DNA from: Sphingobacterium hungaricum
GTDB lineage: Bacteria > Bacteroidota > Bacteroidia > Sphingobacteriales > Sphingobacteriaceae
Direction of reading: 5' to 3'
Assembly: GCF_015210005.1 (NCBI RefSeq)
Contig: NZ_MU158698.1
Coordinates: 1,001,009 to 1,065,008 of the forward strand
DNA: 64,000 nt
Positions 17,801 to 25,721 of the stretch are shown here, piece by piece. The notes beneath the pieces were generated by a model, which had not been told where the DNA came from, made no database searches, and was given only the letters and a program-made list of their open reading frames with translations. How positions within the stretch are numbered: the stretch's first letter is position 1; each line of letters starts with the position of its first letter. Made by a program: the position numbers and the translations under genes.

Positions 17801-19363
17801 CGATTGAGACACTCAACGCCAGGTGTTGGTTTGATTTCGCCACCTCCGCATCACGATATTTATTCCATCGAGGATTTAGCACAATTGATTTTCGATTTGA
17901 AAAATGCAAATCGTGCAGCAAGAATCAATGTAAAATTAGTTTCGAAAGCTGGTGTTGGAACCATCGCTGCTGGAGTTGCAAAAGCACATGCCGATGTGAT
18001 TTTAATCGCAGGTTACGATGGCGGAACAGGCGCCTCACCGATCAGTTCTGTTAAGCATGCAGGGCTGCCTTGGGAATTAGGTTTAGCCGAAGCACATCAG
18101 ACATTAGTACAGAATAAATTAAGAAGCCGCGTAGTTCTTCAGGCCGATGGCCAAATGAAAACTGGACGGGATATTGTTATCGCCACCTTATTGGGAGCGG
18201 AAGAATGGGGAGTTGCAACAGCAGCATTGATTGCAGGCGGATGTATCATGATGCGCAAATGTCATTTGAACACCTGTCCTGTAGGCGTAGCTACACAAGA
18301 CCCTGAGCTTCAGAAACTGTTTACCGGAAAACCGGAAGACATTGTACATCTGTTCGGATTTTTAGCTGAAGAGATTCGTGAGACCATGGCTGAATTGGGT
18401 TTCCGCACCATCAATGAAATGGTGGGACGCGCACAATTCTTAAAGAAACGCGAAAACATCGACCATTGGAAAGCATCCAAAATCGATTTCTCTAAAATCT
18501 TGTATGTTTCACGTCAGGAACTTTCAGAAACATTGCACAACACACAAGAGCAAGACCATGGCTTAGGAATGATTTTAGATTGGGGATTGTTGAAACAAGC
18601 TAAAAATGCTTTGGACACAAAAACCCCAGTATTCGGAACGTTCCATGTCAAAAATACAGACCGTACGATCGGAACCTTGCTATCCAATGAAATATCCAAA
18701 GTTTATGGAGCTGAAGGTCTGCCAGACAACACCATCAACTTTAAGTTTGAAGGTTCTGCTGGACAATCTTTTGGCGCATTTGCGACAAAAGGAATTTCCT
18801 TTGAATTGGAAGGTGAAGCGAACGATTATGTTGGAAAAGGACTTTCTGGTGCTCAACTGGCAATTTATCCTACAGAAGACAGTCCGTTAACAGCACAGGA
18901 CAACATCATTATTGGAAATGTGGCACTTTACGGTGCAACGTCCGGACATTTATTCATCAACGGAATGGCGGGCGAACGCTTTGCTGTTCGTAATTCAGGC
19001 GCGACAGCAGTTGTTGAGGGCATTGGAGACCATGGCTGTGAATACATGACGGGTGGAAGAGCCTTGATTTTAGGTGCGACCGGACGGAATTTTGCTGCCG
19101 GAATGAGCGGTGGATTGGCTTGGATTTATGATGTGAATGGCACATTCTCTGAAAACTGCAATCAAGAAATGGTCGACTTAGATCCATTGCAAGCAGAAGA
19201 TGAAACAGCAATCATCACATTGCTGAAAAGACACATTCATCTGACCAACAGTGAAATTGCAAATTTCATTCTGAATAATTGGTCTGCAGAGAAAAATAGA
19301 TTTATCAAAGTATTCCCTCGTGAATACAAAAATGTATTGAACAAAAAATTAGTAGTCGCTTAA
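14849..19363 (+). CDS. gltB: Glutamate synthase (NADPH) large subunit
   Basis: It transfers the amide group of glutamine to 2-oxoglutarate to make two glutamates, with electrons supplied by the small subunit encoded 19 bases downstream. The 1504-residue protein has the class II glutaminase domain with catalytic Cys21 (HDACGVGFVAH), exposed after removal of a short propeptide. The central and FMN domains follow (AGYDGGTGASPISSVKHAG), then the [3Fe-4S] cluster cysteines 1132, 1138 and 1143 (GCIMMRKCHLNTCPVG) and the glycine-rich C-terminal beta-helix. An alternative ATG at 14864, five codons later and preceded by a purine-rich GAAGGA, is an equally plausible start and keeps the catalytic Cys. 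Confidence 0.97.
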   Translation: MINEGMSAAGLYDPNFEHDACGVGFVAHIKGNKSHQQVRDALTMLENMEHRGACGCDPESGDGAGIMIQLPHEFLWEECISLGIQLEEPGYYGTGMLFLPKEEALNKICRDTIIEATSERNMKFLGFRTVPVNREGIGPTALSAEPEIVQFFVSRPEGIKNTEEFERKLFVLRRLIIQKIKLHQEYPLPLYMASLSCKTIIYKGQLTTYQVGTYFEDLKDPRVVSAFGLVHSRFSTNTFPSWSLAQPFRIIAHNGEINTLTGNLNWFYAGMRALSSPYFTEDEMEILLPVVDRGQSDSACLDNVVELLLHCGRSLPHVMLMLVPEAWDGNTQMDPLKKAFYEYHATLMEPWDGPAALCFTDGKTIGATLDRNGLRPLRYAITSDDRVVVASEAGALPIPESLIIKKGRQQPGKIFVVDMEAGIIRSDEEVKGHLVTQQPYGEWLDNYKIRMEELEKPRVTYTYLSKESVFKYQQAFGYSREDLETILTPMALTGYEPIGSMGTDVPLAVLSEQPQHLSSYFKQFFAQVTNPPIDPIRERLVMSLATFIGNAGNILIEDKKFCHCVTLEHPILTSSELEKLRSIDTGVFQAKTLQLYFKADGKAGSLDAGIERLCRYADDAVRDGFEVIILSDRAIDSQHAPIPSILAVSAVHHHLIKTGNRGAVGLVVEAGDVWEVHHFACLLAFGATAINPYMALASIRTMKEQGHLETDLNWEELKKNYVKAICAGLLKIFSKMGISTLQSYHGAQIFEVLGIDQSVVDKYFCGAVSRIGGLELDDIAKEVLAKHYGAFSNARVEKSLLPEGGIYQWKRRGEGHLWNPQTVHLLQQACRNNDFESYKKYASLINNQKEHMFTLRGLLDFAKHRTPVPLNEVESAKSIMKRFATGAMSLGSISTEAHSTLAIAMNRIGAKSNTGEGGEDAIRFERLPNGDSMRSAIKQVASARFGVTSHYLTEADEIQIKMAQGAKPGEGGQLPGHKVNEFIARLRHSTPGVGLISPPPHHDIYSIEDLAQLIFDLKNANRAARINVKLVSKAGVGTIAAGVAKAHADVILIAGYDGGTGASPISSVKHAGLPWELGLAEAHQTLVQNKLRSRVVLQADGQMKTGRDIVIATLLGAEEWGVATAALIAGGCIMMRKCHLNTCPVGVATQDPELQKLFTGKPEDIVHLFGFLAEEIRETMAELGFRTINEMVGRAQFLKKRENIDHWKASKIDFSKILYVSRQELSETLHNTQEQDHGLGMILDWGLLKQAKNALDTKTPVFGTFHVKNTDRTIGTLLSNEISKVYGAEGLPDNTINFKFEGSAGQSFGAFATKGISFELEGEANDYVGKGLSGAQLAIYPTEDSPLTAQDNIIIGNVALYGATSGHLFINGMAGERFAVRNSGATAVVEGIGDHGCEYMTGGRALILGATGRNFAAGMSGGLAWIYDVNGTFSENCNQEMVDLDPLQAEDETAIITLLKRHIHLTNSEIANFILNNWSAEKNRFIKVFPREYKNVLNKKLVVA

Positions 19364-19382
19364 TCGGAAGGAGAATATAAAA

Positions 19383-20852
19383 ATGGGAAAACCAACAGGA
19401 TTTTTAGAATTTGATAGAGCCCTTCCTCAAAAAGAAAAGGCTGATGCTCGGGTACAGAATTACCAAGAGTTTGTAAAAGAATATAGCGCCGAGCAATTGC
19501 ATGATCAATCGGCGCGATGCATGAATTGCGGTATTCCTTTTTGTCATTCAGGATGCCCTTTGGGCAATGTCATTCCTGAATTCAATGATGCCGTCTACGA
19601 TGGCAAATGGGAAGAAGCTTACCAAATATTGATTTCAACAAATAACTTTCCAGAATTTACAGGAAGAATTTGTCCAGCACCTTGTGAAGCGGCCTGTGTT
19701 TTAGGCATCAACAAATCACCAGTTGCCATCGAGGAAATCGAAAAACACATTATCGAAATCGCTTTTCGAAATGAGTATGTGAAAGCCAGCAGCACTTACC
19801 TGAAAACAGGTAAAAAAGTAGCTGTTGTAGGATCTGGCCCTGCTGGATTGGCCGCCGCGGCGCAATTAAATAAAGCGGGCCATGATGTGGTTGTTTACGA
19901 AAGAGATGATAAAGTCGGTGGATTATTGCGTTATGGAATCCCTGATTTCAAATTAGAGAAAACAGTGATCGACCGCAGGGTCGATGTGATGAAAGCGTCG
20001 GGCATTGAATTTCGGACCAATGCCGAAGTTGGCAAAAATGTTCCTGCTGCTGAATTAAAGGATTTCGATGCAATTGTTTTAGCAGGAGGATCAACAATTC
20101 CACGTGATTTGCCAATCAAAGGAAGAGAATTGAAAGGCGTTCATTATGCGATGGAATTTTTGAAGCAACAGAACAAACGTGTTGGATTATCGACTTTTGA
20201 AGAGCAAGATATTTTGGCGACAGGCAAGAATGTGTTAGTTATTGGTGGTGGCGATACGGGTTCCGATTGTGTAGGAACATCGAACCGTCATGGTGCCAAA
20301 TCGGTAACGCAATTTGAGCTTATGCCACAGCCTCCTCAAAAAAGGACAGACGGCATGCCTTGGCCAACCTATCCTATGTTGTTAAAGACAACCACTTCTC
20401 ATGAAGAAGGCTGTCAACGCCATTGGAGCATCAGCACAAAAGAATTTTTAGGAGACGATGAAGGAAATCTGCGCGCAGCTTTAATCGTTGACTTGGAATG
20501 GGAAACTGACCATTTAGGCAGACCAACAAAATTCAAAGAAGTAGAAGGCTCTTTACGGGAAATTCCTTGCGAATTGGTAACGCTTGCAATGGGATTTTTG
20601 CATCCGCAACAACAAGGTTTATTAGAACAGTTGGGAGTCGAGTTTGATGTGCGAGGCAATGTATTGGCAACAGAAGGCGACTACCAAACTTCGGTAAACA
20701 AGGTATTTGCTGCAGGCGATATGCGCCGCGGTCAATCCCTAGTTGTTTGGGCAATTTCTGAAGGACGCGAATGCGCACGCAAAGTTGATGAGTTTTTAAT
20801 GGGCTTTTCAGAATTGGAATCCAAAGATAAAGCTGTTAGCTACGCTGTATAA
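19383..20852 (+). CDS. gltD: Glutamate synthase small subunit
   Basis: This flavoprotein passes electrons from NADPH to the large subunit. It is 489 residues long. The N-terminal region carries two cysteine clusters for [4Fe-4S] centres (CMNCGIPFCHSGCPLGN near residue 47 and CPAPCEAACVLG near residue 98). The FAD Rossmann motif VVGSGPAGLAAAAQLNKAGH and the NADPH motif VIGGGDTGSDCVGTSNRHGA follow, then the closing FAD contact VFAAGDMRRGQSLVVWAI. It shares an operon with gltB, and a strong intrinsic terminator ends the operon 26 bases after its stop codon. Confidence 0.97.
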   Translation: MGKPTGFLEFDRALPQKEKADARVQNYQEFVKEYSAEQLHDQSARCMNCGIPFCHSGCPLGNVIPEFNDAVYDGKWEEAYQILISTNNFPEFTGRICPAPCEAACVLGINKSPVAIEEIEKHIIEIAFRNEYVKASSTYLKTGKKVAVVGSGPAGLAAAAQLNKAGHDVVVYERDDKVGGLLRYGIPDFKLEKTVIDRRVDVMKASGIEFRTNAEVGKNVPAAELKDFDAIVLAGGSTIPRDLPIKGRELKGVHYAMEFLKQQNKRVGLSTFEEQDILATGKNVLVIGGGDTGSDCVGTSNRHGAKSVTQFELMPQPPQKRTDGMPWPTYPMLLKTTTSHEEGCQRHWSISTKEFLGDDEGNLRAALIVDLEWETDHLGRPTKFKEVEGSLREIPCELVTLAMGFLHPQQQGLLEQLGVEFDVRGNVLATEGDYQTSVNKVFAAGDMRRGQSLVVWAISEGRECARKVDEFLMGFSELESKDKAVSYAV

Positions 20853-20878
20853 TAATACGTATTTACTAAAACCGATTG

Positions 20879-20906
20879 GCTGGAGAGTTATCTCCAGCTT
20901 TTTTTT
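20879..20906 (+). terminator. Intrinsic terminator of the gltBD operon
   Basis: A perfect 8-bp stem GCTGGAGA/TCTCCAGC with loop GTTA is followed by eight T residues (20899-20906). It lies directly after gltD. Confidence 0.93.
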
Positions 20907-20982
20907 GTCACAATTTTACCATTCAATTAAATCTTCTGAAACTAAATTATCTCCGTATTGTTTTACTAACAAACAGATTATC

Positions 20983-22716
20983 ATGGGTAAAATAATAGCA
21001 GAACAATTAGTAGATTATCTAGTCGAAGCTGGAGTTAAACGAATATATGCCGTCACAGGTGATAGCCTAAATTATTTAAACGATGCTGTCCGCAAAGACG
21101 GAAGACTGAAATGGATACATGTACGGCATGAAGAAGTTGGAGCTTATGCCGCAGCTGCTGAAGCCGAATTAGATGGCATTGCCTGCTGTGCTGGATCCTG
21201 CGGACCCGGACATGTGCATTTGATCAATGGAGTATATGATGCCCATCGTTCCCATGTCCCCTTGATTGTGATTGCTTCGACCATCAACACCATCGAGATG
21301 GGTATGGATTATTTTCAAGAAACAAATACTTATAAATTATTTGACGACTGCAGCTGTTATAACCAATTGATCACGACTGCTGAGCAAGCTCCGAGAGTAA
21401 TTCAGACGGCCATTCAGCATGCGATTTCACAGAAAGATGTTGCTGTGATTGGCTTGCCAGGCGATGTGTCGGAAATGGATGCAAAAACAGGAAACAACGC
21501 AGAAAAGTTTTTCTTTACAAACCCAATCGTCAGACCGAACAACAAAGAATTAGCAGAAATTGCCCAGCTATTAAATGATTCCGATTCAACCACCATTTTT
21601 TGTGGGATCGGCGCAAAAGATGCTAGACAAGAAGTTATTGCTCTTGCTGAAACTCTTCAAGCTCCAGTTGGCTATTCTTTTCGGGCTAAAATGGGCATTC
21701 AGTATAACAACCCCTACGAAATTGGCATGACTGGATTACTTGGTCAGCCCGCTGCTTATCATAGCATGCATGACTCAGATGTAATCTTGCTATTGGGAAC
21801 AGATTTCCCATATGACAAATTTATTCCAGCGGATTGTACGATAATTCAAATTGACATTAACGCGCATCGCTTAGGCCGTCGAGGAAAAATAGACTTCGCT
21901 GCTTGCGGTGATATCAAAGACACGTTAACCGCCTTAATCCCTTTGCTCAATAAAAAGGAAAGCGATAAATTTCTTCAAAAACATCTGGAAATGCATGAGA
22001 AAACCAAAAGTCACATGCAATCCTTTATCGAAGATCAAGGCGAAGAAAATGCAATCCAACCTGAATTTGTTGCGCACACATTGGATAAGCTTGTTGCACG
22101 AAATGCGATTTTCACTGTTGACACTGGGATGAGCTGCGTTTGGGGCGCGCGCTTTATTACAGACACGGGTCAACGCGAGCTTTTAGGCTCGTTCAACCAT
22201 GGTTCTATGGCCAACGCGATGCCAATGGCTATTGGCGCCGCATTAGCTCATCCAGAACGTCAAATTATTGCAATGTGTGGTGACGGCGGTCTTTCGATGT
22301 TGTTGGGCGATTTAGCAACCATAAAACAATACAATCTTCCAATCAAGATTATTGTTTTTAACAATCGTTCTTTAGGCATGGTGAAACTAGAAATGGAGGT
22401 TGCGGGATTGCCAGATAATGAAACTGACATGATTAACCCCGATTTTGCAATGGTTGCTGCCGCAATGGGCTTCCGAGGTGTCAATGTACAAAAACCGAAC
22501 GAAGTCGAACCCGCCATCTTGGACGCGCTAAATCATCCCGACCCCGTATTGGTAAATATTTTCACGAATCCGAATGCATTGGCTATGCCACCAAAGGTTG
22601 AATGGGAACAAGTCAAAGGAATGACGCAATCCATGACAAAACTAATGCTCGGCGGAAAAATGGATGAAGTTTGGGAAACGATTAAATCTAACTACAAACA
22701 TATCAAAGAATTATAG
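20983..22716 (+). CDS. poxB: Pyruvate dehydrogenase (quinone) / pyruvate oxidase, thiamine-pyrophosphate enzyme
   Basis: It is predicted to decarboxylate pyruvate to acetate and pass electrons to membrane quinone. The N-terminal TPP pyrimidine domain contains VRHEEVGAYAAAAEAEL with the activating Glu, and CAGSCGPGHVHLINGVYDAH closely resembles E. coli PoxB. The central FAD domain and the C-terminal TPP domain (CGDGGLSMLLGDLATI to IIVFNNRSLGM) follow. The 577-residue length from the chosen ATG matches PoxB (about 572). The frame stays open upstream to a TTG at 20905, but that TTG lies in the T tract of the gltD terminator and adds 26 unrelated residues, so the ATG at 20983 is preferred. The last 25 residues could form the membrane-binding helix. 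Confidence 0.9.
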   Translation: MGKIIAEQLVDYLVEAGVKRIYAVTGDSLNYLNDAVRKDGRLKWIHVRHEEVGAYAAAAEAELDGIACCAGSCGPGHVHLINGVYDAHRSHVPLIVIASTINTIEMGMDYFQETNTYKLFDDCSCYNQLITTAEQAPRVIQTAIQHAISQKDVAVIGLPGDVSEMDAKTGNNAEKFFFTNPIVRPNNKELAEIAQLLNDSDSTTIFCGIGAKDARQEVIALAETLQAPVGYSFRAKMGIQYNNPYEIGMTGLLGQPAAYHSMHDSDVILLLGTDFPYDKFIPADCTIIQIDINAHRLGRRGKIDFAACGDIKDTLTALIPLLNKKESDKFLQKHLEMHEKTKSHMQSFIEDQGEENAIQPEFVAHTLDKLVARNAIFTVDTGMSCVWGARFITDTGQRELLGSFNHGSMANAMPMAIGAALAHPERQIIAMCGDGGLSMLLGDLATIKQYNLPIKIIVFNNRSLGMVKLEMEVAGLPDNETDMINPDFAMVAAAMGFRGVNVQKPNEVEPAILDALNHPDPVLVNIFTNPNALAMPPKVEWEQVKGMTQSMTKLMLGGKMDEVWETIKSNYKHIKEL

Positions 22717-22724
22717 AAATTAAA

Positions 22725-22756
22725 AAATCCCTTAACTTGCATATTTTAAGGGATTT
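22725..22756. terminator. Bidirectional hairpin between poxB and the ParE-like gene
   Basis: An 11-bp perfect stem AAATCCCTTAA/TTAAGGGATTT has a 10-base loop. It is flanked by A residues on the left and a short T run on the right, and lies between convergent genes; it abuts the stop codon of the toxin gene. Confidence 0.75.
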
Positions 22757-23056
22757 CTATTCATTTATTCTATATTTCAAATCCATAATAGCTCCCAAAA
22801 TCCGTATTATCTGAATTTCTCGATCTGAAATTATGGAATAAAAAATGATGTGTTTATTTATTAAGTAACCCAAAACATCTGGATGAATATTTTTATACCT
22901 TCTCCCAATTGGTGGATTATTCGCTATTTTCTGACAGCATAAGATTATTTCATGGTAATATTTATCGGCTTGAGCTTCCGACCATTTCTTAAAAGTATAC
23001 GTATATATATTTGATAGGTCTTTGACAGCTTTATTAGTAAAGAGATAATTATTCAC
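22757..23056 (-). CDS. ParE/RelE-family toxin
   Basis: This small ribonuclease-fold or gyrase-type toxin of the RelE/ParE superfamily has 99 residues. ParE-like features are the N-terminal strand and helix (YLFTNKAVKDLSNIYTYTFKKWSEAQADKYY), NNPPIGRRYK and the final strand pattern HIIFYSIISDREIQIIRILG. The start codon is GTG (23054-23056) and overlaps the antitoxin gene by 8 bases, the usual coupling in antitoxin-first operons. The ParE subgroup, rather than RelE mRNA nuclease, is suggested by the KWSEAQADKYY segment and the ParD-like partner; the cellular target is inferred. Confidence 0.87.
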   Translation of the reverse strand: MNNYLFTNKAVKDLSNIYTYTFKKWSEAQADKYYHEIILCCQKIANNPPIGRRYKNIHPDVLGYLINKHIIFYSIISDREIQIIRILGAIMDLKYRINE

Positions 23057-23306
23057 CTTTCTTCAAATCAGTTTTCAAAGTATTTAGGTGCGCTATTGGA
23101 TCAAAGTCCTCTGCAAAACCGCTATCAAATCCCTCCTGAATTGAACTCTTTAAATCCAAAATTCTATTTTCCTCCTCTTCTAACAATCTTAATCCTGCTC
23201 GGATAACTTCACTCATGTTCGAATAACGTCCTTCGGAAATTTGGCTATCGACAAATTCTTCAAAGTGCTCGCCTAATAAAATATCTTTTGAGTGTTCCAT
23301 AATCAT
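23049..23306 (-). CDS. ParD-family antitoxin (ribbon-helix-helix)
   Basis: This DNA-binding antitoxin is predicted to neutralise the ParE-like toxin encoded next and to repress their operon. The N-terminal half is a ribbon-helix-helix domain (FEEFVDSQISEGRYSNMSEVIRAGLRLLEEEE). The acidic and hydrophobic C-terminal half (ILDLKSSIQEGF, then DPIAHLNTLKTD) is the likely toxin-wrapping segment. It is 85 residues from the ATG at 23306; a second ATG two codons in (23300) gives an almost identical product. Its stop codon overlaps the GTG start of the toxin gene. Confidence 0.88.
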   Translation of the reverse strand: MIMEHSKDILLGEHFEEFVDSQISEGRYSNMSEVIRAGLRLLEEEENRILDLKSSIQEGFDSGFAEDFDPIAHLNTLKTDLKKGE

Positions 23307-23475
23307 TGAGAATTGAACTAATCACATAAAGTTACATAATTTATCATTTTTTTCAAAAGCTAAACTACTACTATAGATTTCACAATTATCAGAATTGATA
23401 CTTTTTCACTAAAGCTCCGTCAAGAAAAATCAGCTAAAATCTGACATTTGGTATTCCGACTCCCCATCTGTTATG

Positions 23476-23811
23476 TTAAAACCTAGACCTTGGTTCTCTT
23501 TCCCTACGTTCGTCTACAACATCACTTTGAACTAGCCGGTCGTTAACATAGGTCAGCCTTGATGTCACTTCATACCACATACTCATTCTTAACACCCTAT
23601 CAATATAAAACTGCTCGTCCACTAGCTGATTTTTATCGTTATAATAAAAACTTACTCGACTCGGCTTGCCTACGACCTTAATCACTTCTTCCTTGGACAT
23701 TCCAGGCTTCACATTGGAACTATTTAATACCGATTCCATTCTAGCCGCGGCACAGCCACCGAACGTCAAAAAGATAACAGCAATAAACGACATGGAAAAT
23801 ATTCTTTTCAT
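23476..23811 (-). CDS. Small lipoprotein with a BamE/SmpA-like fold
   Basis: The function is unknown. From the ATG at 23811 the product is 111 residues, opening with a lipoprotein signal peptide (MKRIFSMSFIAVIFLTFGGC) whose lipobox ends at Cys20. The mature part contains VKPGMSKEEVIKVVGKPSRV, the turn-helix-turn motif typical of SmpA/OmlA (BamE-like) domains, followed by beta strands and a charged tail (DERREREPRSRF). An upstream in-frame ATG at 23838 would place nine extra polar residues before the signal, so the inner start is preferred. It stands alone, so context gives no hint of its role. Confidence 0.75.
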   Translation of the reverse strand: MKRIFSMSFIAVIFLTFGGCAAARMESVLNSSNVKPGMSKEEVIKVVGKPSRVSFYYNDKNQLVDEQFYIDRVLRMSMWYEVTSRLTYVNDRLVQSDVVDERREREPRSRF

Positions 23812-23917
23812 TGTCTTTGAATTTTTAGGGTTAATCATAAACTTAGTTTTATTATTTCGACTAACTTAAAAGAATTAAGTTTAATGAATTAAAAGAATAT
23901 TGGATTGAGAATAGGCC

Positions 23918-24379
23918 CTACTTTCTAGTTAAATATTTATACAGAATAATCAAATTCACCATTGCCAAAAATAGTGTTGGAATCAGCCTGAAGGTTTGAT
24001 GATTGGAAATCAACAAGTTCAAAGTTTCGACACGGTATTCATTTTGTAGTTGGACATGGATAGGAACTTGAACCAAAACCGAAAAAATAAGTATGAAAAG
24101 AAGCAAAAAAAAGGATATCAGAAAAAGAGTCTTAAAGCTTCGTGCCAATTTCATAAACAGCAAAAAAACATTCAATAAAAGGGTAAATCCCAAAGGAAGG
24201 AAAAGATATAATTTTAATAGTTTTTCTAACTCGATATGGTATTTTTTAAATTCAGTATTGCCGATAAAATACCAGCTTTTGTAGTTTACGTCATTTTCGA
24301 TTGCCAATGCACCTATCGAATAAAATAAAAACCCGAAATAAAAAACAAGGATAAGTCTTGAGAATTTTGAATGTTCCAT
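23918..24379 (-). CDS. Unrecognised small membrane protein
   Basis: The 153-residue product has four clear hydrophobic segments, at about residues 8-27, 57-75, 82-105 and 131-148, joined by short charged loops, and ends in KYLTRK. No family motif was recognised. It starts with ATG and has no co-directional neighbour closer than about 100 bases, where the small lipoprotein gene follows. Codon use and AT content resemble nearby spacers, so this is a weakly constrained or fast-evolving gene. A function is not proposed. Confidence 0.6.
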   Translation of the reverse strand: MEHSKFSRLILVFYFGFLFYSIGALAIENDVNYKSWYFIGNTEFKKYHIELEKLLKLYLFLPLGFTLLLNVFLLFMKLARSFKTLFLISFFLLLFILIFSVLVQVPIHVQLQNEYRVETLNLLISNHQTFRLIPTLFLAMVNLIILYKYLTRK

Positions 24380-24485
24380 ATATCAAAAAAATTAGCTTAT
24401 GATCATCATTCAGCAAGGATATTGTATTATGCGCATTCATGTTGGAACAAAAATATCAATTAAATATACCGAAAAATTTAGGCAA

Positions 24486-24511
24486 TAAAAAAAGCCTCTC
24501 GAAAGAGGCTT
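24486..24511 (-). terminator. Intrinsic terminator of the tRNA-fMet pair
   Basis: On the minus strand an 8-bp stem AAGCCTCT/AGAGGCTT closed by a TTCG tetraloop runs into a T tract. It lies 8 bases after the last tRNA gene. Confidence 0.9.
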
Positions 24512-24518
24512 GATTTAG

Positions 24519-24591
<73 letters not shown>

Positions 24592-24611
24592 ATGTATTTT
24601 AAATATTGTTG

Positions 24612-24629
24612 AGTCAACCGAAGTTGACT
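24612..24629 (-). other. Hairpin between the two tRNA-fMet genes
   Basis: AGTCAAC/GTTGACT form a 7-bp stem around a TTCG tetraloop on the minus strand. No T tract follows, so it is more likely a processing or spacing hairpin than a terminator. Confidence 0.5.
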
Positions 24630-24636
24630 TGTTTAG

Positions 24637-24709
<73 letters not shown>

Positions 24710-24773
24710 ATATATTTTAAAATGCGTTATTTTTTGGTGTTTAACGCGAATTGCTTATCCTTTTATTGGAGCA

Positions 24774-24805
24774 CAAAGATATAATTTGTTTCTTTGTAAA
24801 ACAAA
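24774..24805 (-). promoter_or_regulatory. Promoter of the tRNA-fMet pair
   Basis: The minus strand carries TTTG (24802-24805), a 20-base spacer and TATCTTTG (24774-24781), an exact match to the Bacteroidota -33/-7 promoter consensus. It is the clearest two-box promoter in the window and leads directly to the tRNA genes. Confidence 0.75.
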
Positions 24806-24818
24806 TAAAAATCAGAAA

Positions 24819-25697
24819 ATGTCGCATAAAGCAGGATTCGTCAGTATCATCGGAAAGCCTAACGCAGGTAAGTCTACGCTAATGAACGCGTTAGTCGGTG
24901 AGAAGATGTCAATCATTACTCCCAAAGCCCAAACCACCCGTCACCGAATTATTGGAATTTATAACGAAGAAGACATTCAAATCGTTTTTTCGGACACTCC
25001 AGGTGTTATAAAACCAAATTATTCTTTACAGGAATCGATGATGAGTTTTGTCCAAGGCTCATTAATTGATGCGGACATTATTTTATTCGTTACAGATATC
25101 AACGAACGCTACGATGAGAATGATGTGTTGGAGAAACTAAGAAAAACGAGTTCTCCGGTAATCGTGATCATCAATAAGATGGATAAATCGACAGAGGAAG
25201 ATGTCAAAGCAAAATATGATTATTGGAAAGAGACGGTTAATCCAGAGCAAATTTTTGCAATCTCCGCTTTGCTAGGCTACGGAACAGATGGAATCTTGGA
25301 TTACATTAAATCGAATCTGCCAGAGCATGCTCCGTATTATGAGAAAGACGAGCTGACGGATAAATCCGTTCGGTTTTTTGTTTCGGAAATGATCAGAGAA
25401 AAGATTTTTAAACTATACGATAAAGAAATCCCATACAGCACGGAGGTTATTGTCACCTCTTACAAAGAAGAAGCTAAAATCACCCGCATCGCTGCTGAAA
25501 TTATTGTGGAACGAGATTCACAGAAAAACATCATTATCGGGAAAGCCGGAGAAATGATTAAAAAAGTGGGTACTTATGCCCGCAAGGACATTGAAGAATT
25601 TATTGACGGAAAAGTATTTTTAGAACTTTTTGTCAAAGTAATTCCCGATTGGAGAAGCAAGAAAAATTATTTGAAAAGTTTTGGATATGAGGATTAA
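24819..25697 (+). CDS. era: GTPase Era
   Basis: This essential GTPase assists 30S ribosome maturation by binding the 3' end of 16S rRNA. From the ATG at 24819 it has 292 residues. G motifs are GKPNAGKST (P-loop), the switch region TTRHRIIG, DTPGV, NKMD and SALLGYGTD. The C-terminal KH domain is present (EIIVERDSQKNIIIGKAGEMIKKVG shortened here to its core IIGKAGEMIKKVG), ending KKNYLKSFGYED. The frame extends upstream to a TTG at 24786, but that overlaps the tRNA promoter and adds 11 unrelated residues. It converges with the antiporter gene through a shared terminator. Confidence 0.96.
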   Translation: MSHKAGFVSIIGKPNAGKSTLMNALVGEKMSIITPKAQTTRHRIIGIYNEEDIQIVFSDTPGVIKPNYSLQESMMSFVQGSLIDADIILFVTDINERYDENDVLEKLRKTSSPVIVIINKMDKSTEEDVKAKYDYWKETVNPEQIFAISALLGYGTDGILDYIKSNLPEHAPYYEKDELTDKSVRFFVSEMIREKIFKLYDKEIPYSTEVIVTSYKEEAKITRIAAEIIVERDSQKNIIIGKAGEMIKKVGTYARKDIEEFIDGKVFLELFVKVIPDWRSKKNYLKSFGYED

Positions 25698-25721
25698 GCT
25701 AAACTAAAGTTTAGCTTAATC
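25692..25721. terminator. Bidirectional terminator overlapping both stop codons of era and the antiporter gene
   Basis: A 13-bp perfect stem (GATTAAGCTAAAC and its complement) with a 4-base loop covers the era stop (25695-25697) and the antiporter stop (25716-25718). A six-T run follows on the plus strand at 25723-25728. Confidence 0.8.

Noticed and set aside
20905-20982. N-terminal extension of the PoxB-type protein from a TTG
   Set aside because: The TTG lies in the T tract of the gltD terminator, and the added residues do not belong to the TPP-enzyme fold.
22757-23306. The toxin-antitoxin pair as a sign of a genomic island
   Set aside because: No integrase, attachment repeats or compositional change flank it; such pairs are common in isolation.
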